Shown: positions 1-5,092 of the stretch, piece after piece | Position numbering within the stretch: position 1 is the stretch's first letter | Layout of the letters: the number at the start of each line of letters is the position of its first letter | Origin: Lachnospiraceae bacterium | GTDB taxonomy: Bacteria > Bacillota_A > Clostridia > Lachnospirales > Lachnospiraceae | Direction of reading: 5' to 3' | NCBI GenBank assembly: GCA_017540915.1 | Contig: JAFYAD010000138.1 | Coordinates: 1-9,518 of the forward strand | Length of the DNA: 9,518 bases | The notes under the pieces: model-generated | Told to the model about the DNA's origin: nothing | What the model saw: only the letters and a program-made list of their open reading frames with translations | The model's database searches: none | Made by a program: the position numbers and the translations under genes

Positions 1-249
1 GAAAAGGCTCTGTCGGACACGCTGAAGGGATTAAAGAATGCGGAAGGATACATAAGACATTGCCTCGCCGAGACGGTAAACTTAAGGAATACTCCTCACA
101 TCACATTTATCGGTGATCAGTCAATAGAATACGGTGTCAGGATGTCTCATCTCATTGACTCAGTCATGGGTAAGGACTCGGGATCAGGTGAGTCCTTTGA
201 CGAGACATTTGATGCTGATATGGATACAGATGATGAAGATGATATGTAG
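1..249 (+). CDS. rbfA: Ribosome-binding factor A, C-terminal part (5' end outside window)
   Basis: The reading frame is open from base 1 and stops at TAG 247-249, giving the last 82 residues. RbfA is a small KH-fold protein that binds the 30S subunit and helps mature the 16S rRNA 5' end. Visible family features are the segment around GYIRHCLAE, the LRNTPHITF strand and the following DQSIEYGVRMSHLID helix, which together match the RbfA C-terminal half. After these comes a very acidic tail of about 25 residues, rich in Asp/Glu and ending DDEDDM; such tails vary between species. Its position before a DHH phosphoesterase, truB and ribF is the usual nusA-infB-rbfA operon context in Firmicutes. The start and N-terminal half lie outside the window. 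Confidence 0.9.
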   Translation, partial: EKALSDTLKGLKNAEGYIRHCLAETVNLRNTPHITFIGDQSIEYGVRMSHLIDSVMGKDSGSGESFDETFDADMDTDDEDDM

Positions 250-291
250 GTTGAAGGCTGAATAAAGTATAAAGCTAAATGGGGAATTGTT

Positions 292-351
292 AAAGGCGCC
301 CCCTCCGGGGGAGCTGTCGGCACAGCCGACTGAGGGGGAGCCGACTGAGGG
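292..351 (+). repeat. GC-rich double-hairpin repeat, copy 1 (rbfA-nrnA gap)
   Basis: The element opens AAAGGCG and carries two adjacent hairpins. The first pairs CCCCC with GGGGG around a TCC loop (299-311, with flanking GC/GC at the outer end). The second pairs GTCGGC (316-321) with GCCGAC (325-330) around ACA. It closes with TGAGGG. The same layout recurs at 2266-2311. The 12-mer GCCGACTGAGGG occurs twice, at 325-336 and 340-351, so this copy has a small internal duplication at its 3' end. No T-run follows, so it is not a standard intrinsic terminator. It looks like a small dispersed palindromic repeat of the kind scattered in Clostridia intergenic regions; that class assignment is from memory. 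The rest of the 250-389 gap holds only the nrnA ribosome binding site. Confidence 0.75.
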
Positions 352-389
352 TAGTGCCTGCTGAGATGTCATTTTAGGAGTGATGCAGT

Positions 390-1340
390 ATGAGTTTTAA
401 GGATTATATAGACGAAAATGTTCATAGCGTAGGTATAGCAGGTCATGTGCGACCGGATGGTGACTGTATCGGTAGCTGTCTGGCTGTATATCTCTACATA
501 AAAGACAATTTCAATGTTGATGTACAGGTTATACTGGAACCTATTCCTCATGTTTTCGATTTCCTCGCAGGATCTGATGCGATAGTGAACACTGTGGATA
601 AAGAAAAAAAATTTGACCTGTTCATTGCTCTTGACTGCAGCGATAAGAGAAGACTTGGGGAAGCCGAAAAGCTTTACGATAACGCAGGCTTCAGGATCTG
701 TATAGATCATCACAAGAATAACACCATGGGTGCAGATGTGACCTTTGCGGATGAGGATTCCAGCTCCACATGCGAGCTCGTGGCAGACTGGATAGGGAGG
801 GAGAACATCACCAAAGAGATTGCCGAGTGTATCTATACCGGCATGGTGACGGATACAGGTGTTTTCCAGTATTCCTGCACTCACAGCTCCACCATGATAC
901 TGGCGGGATTCCTCATGGATAAAGGGATTGATTATCCGTGGATAGTGAATCATGTATTTTTTGAAAAAAACATAAAACAGCAGAAGCTGCTGGGAGTTGC
1001 CATGGATTCGGCAACTCTGGCCTGCGGCGACAGAGTTATATATTCCGTTATCACAAAAGAGGATATGGACAGGCTGTCTGCGCTTCCCAAACACCTGGAA
1101 GGTATTTCAGCGCAGCTTCGTTCCACAACGGGAGTGTCGGTATCTGTGTTCGTACAGCAAAATCAAAACGGATCCTACAAGATATCCATCAGATCCGACG
1201 GATCCGTGGATGTGGCTGAGGTATGTCAGCTGTACGGCGGCGGCGGTCACGACAGGGCTGCGGGAGCCACTATAGATAAGCCGTTAGGTGAGTTTTTACC
1301 GGGACTTTTGAAAGCTATTGAAAACAGATTGGGTGATTAA
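390..1340 (+). CDS. nrnA: DHH/DHHA1 phosphoesterase, NrnA-type oligoribonuclease / pAp phosphatase
   Basis: A 316-residue cytoplasmic protein, close to the usual length of NrnA (about 310-320). Family members degrade 2-5 nt RNAs and dephosphorylate 3'-phosphoadenosine 5'-phosphate using a two-metal DHH active site. The metal-binding motifs are all present: HVRPDGD at 19-25, the aspartate in ALDCSD (82), DHH at 106-108 and VTDTG at 153-157. The C-terminal DHHA1 substrate-binding domain carries its GGGGH motif at 283-287 followed by DRAAGA. The ATG at 390 is preceded by AGGAG (376-380) at 9 nt spacing, which fixes the start. It lies between rbfA and truB, its common place in Firmicutes, and its stop directly abuts the truB start. 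The exact substrate preference cannot be read from sequence. Confidence 0.93.
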   Translation: MSFKDYIDENVHSVGIAGHVRPDGDCIGSCLAVYLYIKDNFNVDVQVILEPIPHVFDFLAGSDAIVNTVDKEKKFDLFIALDCSDKRRLGEAEKLYDNAGFRICIDHHKNNTMGADVTFADEDSSSTCELVADWIGRENITKEIAECIYTGMVTDTGVFQYSCTHSSTMILAGFLMDKGIDYPWIVNHVFFEKNIKQQKLLGVAMDSATLACGDRVIYSVITKEDMDRLSALPKHLEGISAQLRSTTGVSVSVFVQQNQNGSYKISIRSDGSVDVAEVCQLYGGGGHDRAAGATIDKPLGEFLPGLLKAIENRLGD

Positions 1341-2261
1341 TTGAACGGTATAATCATTGTTTACAAGGAGAAAGGTTACACATCCCATGATGTTGTAGCC
1401 AGACTCCGGGGAATATTAAAAACTAAAAAGATAGGACACACAGGAACTCTCGACCCGGATGCGGTGGGAGTTCTTCCTGTATGTGTGGGTAATGCCACGA
1501 AAGTGGCGGATATCCTGACAGACAGGGATAAGGAATACATCTGTGAGATGCGTCTCGGAGTGACGACAGACACCCTGGATATGACAGGTAATGTGCTTTC
1601 GGAATGTCCTCAGAATGCCGTGATGACCTTAGATGACAGAGATATCACGGATGTTATCGCATCCTTTGTCGGTGATATCATGCAGGTTCCTCCCATGTAT
1701 TCGGCACTGAAGGTGGGTGGCCGGAAACTCTGCGATCTCGCGAGACAGGGAGTTGAGATCGAGAGGAAACCGAGACCGGTCACCATTCATTCTATCGAGA
1801 TATTGAGCATGTGTCTTCCTGTGGTAAAATTTCGCGTGGAGTGTTCAAAGGGAACCTACATCAGAACCCTCTGTGACGACATAGGAAGGACCTTGGGGGT
1901 CGGAGCTGCGATGGAATCCCTGGTGAGATCCCGCGTCGGACGGTTTACGTTAGATGAAGCGAGAACTCTGGATGAGATAGAACAATTTATTTCAGATCAT
2001 GTGGATGAGTCCTGTCATCTTGACACCAGCCCTTTATTCATAGGAGTGGACGAGCTTTTTGACTACAGAAAGGTCTTCGTTTCCTCGGATAGGCTGTTAT
2101 ATAACGGCAATCCCATGACTGCGGATGACTTTGAGGCTGCCCCTGCGGCCGCCTATGATCACGAAAACTTTCTGGTCTACGATAGCCACGGAGCCTTTAA
2201 GGCGGTATATGAGTTCTCCTCACAGACCCGGTTTTTTAAACCTGTGAAAATGTTCTTATGA
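1341..2261 (+). CDS. truB: tRNA pseudouridine(55) synthase TruB
   Basis: 306 residues, close to Bacillus TruB. It converts U55 in the T-loop of elongator tRNAs to pseudouridine. The N-terminus NGIIIVYKEKGYTSHDVV is the standard TruB opening, followed by KKIGHTGTLDPDAVG at 29-43 containing the catalytic Asp (D38). Later motifs include MYSALKVGGRKL (residues ~119-130) and CSKGTYIRTLCDDIG (~168-182), both conserved in the catalytic core. The C-terminal ~60 residues resemble the PUA-like C-terminal domain and end KPVKMFL. The start is TTG 1341, immediately after the nrnA TAA, with only a weak GGGTG upstream; no better start exists because the family N-terminus begins here. Translation is probably coupled to nrnA. 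The TGA stop (2259-2261) overlaps the ATG at 2258. Confidence 0.95.
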   Translation: MNGIIIVYKEKGYTSHDVVARLRGILKTKKIGHTGTLDPDAVGVLPVCVGNATKVADILTDRDKEYICEMRLGVTTDTLDMTGNVLSECPQNAVMTLDDRDITDVIASFVGDIMQVPPMYSALKVGGRKLCDLARQGVEIERKPRPVTIHSIEILSMCLPVVKFRVECSKGTYIRTLCDDIGRTLGVGAAMESLVRSRVGRFTLDEARTLDEIEQFISDHVDESCHLDTSPLFIGVDELFDYRKVFVSSDRLLYNGNPMTADDFEAAPAAAYDHENFLVYDSHGAFKAVYEFSSQTRFFKPVKMFL

Positions 2262-3238
2262 ATTTAAAGGCTCCCCTTCCAGGGGAGCTGTCAGCTTTGC
2301 TGACTGAGGGGTTATGTTTATATCATACCAACTATTATCATATACGGTATACTAACGTGAAACTATTCAGATCATTTCAGGAATTGAATATAACCGAACC
2401 TGTCAGCATGACCATAGGTAAATTCGACGGCGTGCACAAAGGTCATACGGATCTTATCGGGAGACTGTCAGGTAAAAAATTTGTTTTTACTTTTGATATA
2501 TCAGAGGCTGACGGACTAATAACCACTGCATCCGAGCGCAGGGAACGATTTGAGTCGCTTGGTGTGGATTATCTTTTTGAGTGCCCCTTCGACCGAAGCG
2601 TATTGAATATGGAACCGCAGGAGTTTATATCTGAACTGATGCGCCATGTGAATATACAAAAGATCGTGGTGGGAACAGATTTCAGGTTTGGCCGAGACAG
2701 GGCGGGAGACAGCGAAACGCTTAAAGAACTTGGGAAAACATCAGGTTTTGCCGTAGAAGTTGCAGATAAGTTGCTGAACGAGGACCGGGAGATATCAAGC
2801 TCGTACATCAGGGCAGAGATTGCGGGCGGACATATGGAAAAAGTAAATGAACTTCTCGGAATGCCGTATTTTTGCGACGGAACTGTGGTCACAGGCAACA
2901 GGATCGGCAGGACCATAGGCTTTCCCACGGCTAATGTTCCGGTGGATCCGTCAAAACTCATGCCGCCCTTCGGAGTATATAAGGCGTCTCTTGCTACAAA
3001 AGACGGTCTGATATATGCTGATGGCATTGCAGATCTCGGCAGAAAACCTACTATCAGGTCAAAAGACGGTGTAAATCCGGTCTGCATAGAGATAAATCTT
3101 TTCGATTTCTCGGAAGATATCTACGGCAGAGAGGTGCGTGTTTGTCTGCACAGCTTCATTAGACCGGAACGGAAATTTGACAGTGTTGATGCCTTAAAAC
3201 AGCAGATAGCAGAGGATATAAAGAGCATCAAGCGATAA
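2258..3238 (+). CDS. ribF: Bifunctional riboflavin kinase / FAD synthetase RibF, with repeat-derived N-terminal extension
   Basis: 326 residues from ATG 2258, which overlaps the truB stop as ATGA. RibF phosphorylates riboflavin to FMN and adenylylates FMN to FAD. The N-terminal nucleotidyltransferase domain shows GKFDGVHKGH (54-63), VVGTDFRFGRDRAGD and SSSYIRAEI; the C-terminal kinase domain shows GRTIGFPTANV (GFPTAN 221-226), PPFGVY and the expected catalytic glutamate E278 in EINLFDF. The family N-terminus normally starts just before the residues encoded from GTG 2357, about 20 residues ahead of the GKFDG motif. The first 33 residues are therefore extra, and about 15 of them are encoded by the double-hairpin repeat at 2266-2311. 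Neither ATG 2258 nor GTG 2357 has a good Shine-Dalgarno; coupling to truB favours 2258. A GTG 2357 start would give 293 residues. Function is secure, the start is not. Confidence 0.93.
   Translation: MNLKAPLPGELSALLTEGLCLYHTNYYHIRYTNVKLFRSFQELNITEPVSMTIGKFDGVHKGHTDLIGRLSGKKFVFTFDISEADGLITTASERRERFESLGVDYLFECPFDRSVLNMEPQEFISELMRHVNIQKIVVGTDFRFGRDRAGDSETLKELGKTSGFAVEVADKLLNEDREISSSYIRAEIAGGHMEKVNELLGMPYFCDGTVVTGNRIGRTIGFPTANVPVDPSKLMPPFGVYKASLATKDGLIYADGIADLGRKPTIRSKDGVNPVCIEINLFDFSEDIYGREVRVCLHSFIRPERKFDSVDALKQQIAEDIKSIKR
2266..2311 (+). repeat. GC-rich double-hairpin repeat, copy 2 (truB-ribF junction, inside the ribF frame)
   Basis: Same design and orientation as 292-351: AAAGG opening, then hairpin 1 with GCTCCCCT (2270-2277) pairing perfectly with AGGGGAGC (2281-2288) around TCC, then hairpin 2 with GTCAGC (2290-2295) pairing with GCTGAC (2299-2304) around TTT, then TGAGGGG. 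Compared with copy 1, stem positions differ in compensating pairs (GTCGGC/GCCGAC versus GTCAGC/GCTGAC, and CCCCC/GGGGG versus CCCCT/AGGGG), while loop 2 differs freely (ACA versus TTT). It begins five bases after the truB stop and is read in frame as KAPLPGELSALLTEG if ribF starts at 2258. No transposase or flanking long inverted repeats are visible. Confidence 0.8.
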
Positions 3239-3281
3239 ATTATACAGAAATTCCTTTGTTTTGACGGTTTTAGTGTCAAAA

Positions 3282-3298
3282 TGTTACAAAATATTACA
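3282..3298 (+). promoter_or_regulatory. Direct repeat resembling a WalR-type operator
   Basis: TGTTAC at 3282-3287 is followed by TATTAC at 3292-3297, a 10-bp period. Read on the minus strand the half-sites are TGTAAT and TGTAAC, each fitting the WalR half-site TGTWAH, but separated by 4 rather than the canonical 5 bases. It sits about 17 bp upstream of the -35 box of an NlpC/P60 hydrolase gene, the kind of gene WalRK controls in Bacillus. The AT-rich context makes chance matches likely, so this is tentative. Just upstream, TTTTGAC (3259-3265) and GTCAAAA (3275-3281) form an AT-rich inverted repeat without a T-tail; no convincing terminator follows ribF. Confidence 0.3.
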
Positions 3299-3314
3299 AA
3301 CGTATCAGAAAAAT

Positions 3315-3343
3315 TTGACATAAAATAGTGCTTTTGATATCAT
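3315..3343 (+). promoter_or_regulatory. Sigma-A type promoter for the NlpC/P60 gene
   Basis: A perfect -35 box TTGACA (3315-3320), a 17-bp spacer and -10 box TATCAT (3338-3343) lie in the 150-bp gap between ribF and the hydrolase gene. Transcription would start near 3350, giving a leader of about 40 nt that contains the GGAGG at 3380-3384. This makes the hydrolase a transcription unit separable from the upstream ribF operon. Confidence 0.75.
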
Positions 3344-3388
3344 AAAAGATACAAAATTCAAAAGGATAACTTTACTTTCGGAGGTATC

Positions 3389-4621
3389 ATGACGGATATC
3401 AGAAAATATATAAAAAAAGCGACGGCACTGGTTATGACTGTGGCGTCGGTTTTTTCGGGAATAAATACATATAGTCTTAAGGCAGATACGGGGGTTGGAA
3501 CCCTGACGGATACAAGCCTTGCGGGAGCTACGGCTCAGATCGCAATGTATCTTGCAAAGTCGGATATAGTGTTCCTTCCGTCGGATGACGATATGGATAT
3601 ATTGCTGGCAGGCATCAGCGATGGTCTGCCGAAGGTTGAATACCACGTGACCTATGCGCCTGAGAGACCTATGTTCAGCGCTGTGAGCGGCAATACGGTG
3701 AGCGGAGACAGCGTGAGCGCCAATGCGGTCAGCGGAAATTCCACAGAGGAAGATACGGGAAAACAGCCTCAGGAGATCCCGGAATACTACGGATACAAAA
3801 AGCTTGGAGTGGCGAATGTCGATAATTTCCTGAATATGAGGGAAAAGGCTGACATCAATTCAAAGCTGGTGGGCAAGATGCCGGCGGGTGCAGGCTGCGA
3901 GATCCTGGACAAGGACGGAGACTGGTATTATGTCAGGAGCGGCAAGGTTACGGGGTACGTTTCCGGAGAGTTTCTGGCTACAGGCGATTCGGCAAATGCA
4001 ATTGCAAAAAAATATGCTTCTGTTATCGCTACTGTCACTACGGTAACCTTGAAGGTCAGAGAGGAGCCTAACACAGACTGTCGTGTTATGACACTGGTGC
4101 CCGAGGGCGAGGAGCTTCACGTTGTGGAGGATCAGGGTGAGTGGATCAAGATAGATCTGGATGATGATGAATTTTATGTTTCATCTGACTATGTGACGCT
4201 GTCGCTTCAGCTTCCTCATGCCAGCACCATAAAGGAGCTTACCAAGGATTCGGGTTATTCCAGCGTCAGGGTACAGATGGTACAGTTTGCGCTTCAGTAT
4301 GTGGGCAATAAATACGTTTGGGGTGGAGAATCCCTTACAAACGGTGTGGATTGTTCGGGCTTTACCATGAAGGTTTATGCCCAGTTCGGTATCAAGCTGC
4401 CGCATTCATCAAGATCGCAGGCTGCCATGGGTACGAAGATCAATGCGTCACAGCTTCAGCCCGGAGATCTGGTATTCTACGGATCTCACGGATATATAGG
4501 TCATGTGGCTATCTATATCGGAAATGGCCAGATAGTGCATGCTTCAAATGCGAGAGATGGTATCAAGATATCGAATCTCAATTACAGATCTGCTCTCAAA
4601 TATTGCAGATATTTCCAGTAA
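3389..4621 (+). CDS. Exported SH3-SH3-NlpC/P60 peptidoglycan hydrolase
   Basis: 410 residues. The N-terminus has basic residues (R5, K6, K9, K10) then a hydrophobic stretch (~11-25), consistent with a signal peptide cleaved near residue 32. Residues 99-117 hold four VSGN-like pentapeptides in a linker. Two bacterial SH3 domains follow (~138-198 and ~212-275; both contain an L-x-x-RE-type strand typical of SH3_3), probably binding the cell wall. The C-terminal NlpC/P60 domain (~292-410) has the catalytic Cys in DCSGF (C322), His in GHVAIY (H372) and a third polar residue H384 in VHAS. Such enzymes cut peptide stems of peptidoglycan, often D-gamma-Glu-diamino acid bonds; exact specificity is inferred. 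Start ATG 3389 has GGAGG only 4 nt upstream, a little close. It has its own promoter. No clear terminator follows, so some read-through into rpsO is possible. Confidence 0.92.
   Translation: MTDIRKYIKKATALVMTVASVFSGINTYSLKADTGVGTLTDTSLAGATAQIAMYLAKSDIVFLPSDDDMDILLAGISDGLPKVEYHVTYAPERPMFSAVSGNTVSGDSVSANAVSGNSTEEDTGKQPQEIPEYYGYKKLGVANVDNFLNMREKADINSKLVGKMPAGAGCEILDKDGDWYYVRSGKVTGYVSGEFLATGDSANAIAKKYASVIATVTTVTLKVREEPNTDCRVMTLVPEGEELHVVEDQGEWIKIDLDDDEFYVSSDYVTLSLQLPHASTIKELTKDSGYSSVRVQMVQFALQYVGNKYVWGGESLTNGVDCSGFTMKVYAQFGIKLPHSSRSQAAMGTKINASQLQPGDLVFYGSHGYIGHVAIYIGNGQIVHASNARDGIKISNLNYRSALKYCRYFQ
3683..3739 (+). repeat. VSGN pentapeptide-coding repeat in the NlpC/P60 protein
   Basis: Four consecutive 15-bp units encode VS(G/A)(N/D)x pentapeptides at residues 99-117. 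Each starts GT(G/C)AGCG. They lie between the signal-peptide-proximal region and the first SH3 domain, so they probably form a flexible extracytoplasmic linker. The same motif, in a longer run, occurs at 7462-7581 in another exported protein of this window. Confidence 0.8.
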
Positions 4622-4638
4622 TGTACATAAAAAAAACC

Positions 4639-4668
4639 TTTACAAACCATGGCTTTCTGTGGTAATAT
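4639..4668 (+). promoter_or_regulatory. Probable rpsO promoter
   Basis: TTTACA (4639-4644) and TAATAT (4663-4668) with an 18-bp spacer resemble a sigma-A promoter. They begin 18 bp after the stop of the hydrolase gene and would start transcription near 4675, leaving an 85-nt leader before rpsO. A dedicated promoter here fits the fact that rpsO-pnp is separated from the ribF operon by the hydrolase gene. Confidence 0.6.
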
Positions 4669-4684
4669 TGCAAAGTTGCTAATG

Positions 4685-4731
4685 TCCGTGACTTAGACAG
4701 AGGTACTCCTAACCTTATCCAGGTCACAGGA
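4685..4731 (+). promoter_or_regulatory. Structured rpsO 5' leader, possible S15 autoregulatory element
   Basis: TCCGTGAC (4685-4692) pairs with GTCAC and GGA (4723-4727 and 4729-4731), leaving a single bulged A at 4728: an eight-pair stem enclosing 30 nt. Inside, AGGT (4701-4704) can pair with ACCT (4712-4715), or alternatively GAG with CTC across GTA, giving a multi-helix fold. The ribosome binding site AGGAGG (4747-4752) lies 15 nt downstream. S15 represses its own mRNA through structured leaders in several phyla, and the folds differ between groups, so this is a reasonable candidate. I cannot match it to a named family by eye. Confidence 0.4.
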
Positions 4732-4760
4732 TCTAACATAATAAACAGGAGGAAAACAAA

Positions 4761-5027
4761 ATGTTAACAACAGAAGAAAAGGCAAAGATCATCGCCGAGT
4801 ACGGCAAAACACCGACAGATACAGGATCACCGGAGGTTCAGGTAGCTCTCCTTACAGTCCGTATCAACGAGCTTAACGCTCACTTAAAGGAGCATCCGAA
4901 GGACAACCACTCCAGAAGAGGTCTTCTGAAGATGGTAGGTAGCCGCCGCAGACTCCTTGCATATCTCAAGTCAAAGGATATCGAGAGATATCGTGGGCTT
5001 ATCGCAAAACTCGGCCTTCGTAAATAA
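4761..5027 (+). CDS. rpsO: 30S ribosomal protein S15
   Basis: 88 residues, the normal length. S15 binds the central domain of 16S rRNA early in 30S assembly and takes part in an intersubunit bridge. The sequence shows the family signature throughout: [19 protein letters not shown] near residues 14-32, the [33 protein letters not shown] core (~38-70, with the conserved H/D/H/S RNA-contacting turn) and the C-terminal [15 protein letters not shown] 4761 is preceded by a strong AGGAGG at 8 nt spacing. It is followed 65 bp later by pnp, the classic bacterial rpsO-pnp pair, which separates ribosome assembly from RNA decay only by a stable hairpin. Confidence 0.98.
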   Translation: MLTTEEKAKIIAEYGKTPTDTGSPEVQVALLTVRINELNAHLKEHPKDNHSRRGLLKMVGSRRRLLAYLKSKDIERYRGLIAKLGLRK

Positions 5028-5040
5028 TCTTTGGTTCATC

Positions 5041-5076
5041 AGAGCGGTATTTGATACCGCTCTATATTTCGTTTTT
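5041..5076 (+). terminator. Stable hairpin in the rpsO-pnp gap (attenuator, processing site or partial terminator)
   Basis: AGAGCGGTAT (5041-5050) pairs perfectly with ATACCGCTCT (5054-5063) across a TTG loop. The T-run (5072-5076) is displaced about 8 nt from the stem by ATATTTCG, so termination is likely to be only partial, consistent with an operon attenuator. In enterobacteria a stem-loop in the pnp leader is the RNase III site used in PNPase autoregulation; whether this hairpin plays that part is inference. Confidence 0.55.
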
Positions 5077-5092
5077 GCACGGAGGAAAGAAA

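Noticed and set aside
369..1094. 241-residue minus-strand open frame opposite nrnA
   Set aside because: It lies entirely antisense to a gene with complete NrnA motifs, has no recognisable domain, and its composition (rich in His, Ile, Tyr and Cys) is typical of a shadow frame.
292..2311. The double-hairpin repeats as a CRISPR array or terminators
   Set aside because: Only two copies about 2 kb apart with no regular spacing, and neither is followed by a T-run.
4318..4665. 115-residue plus-strand frame running from the NlpC/P60 domain past its end
   Set aside because: It overlaps the catalytic part of the hydrolase in another frame and shows no domain or ribosome binding site.
5051..5092. Fourteen-residue N-terminal extension of PNPase from TTG 5051
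   Set aside because: The TTG is in the loop of the rpsO-pnp hairpin, has no ribosome binding site, and the ATG at 5093 has GGAGG at ideal spacing and the family N-terminus.
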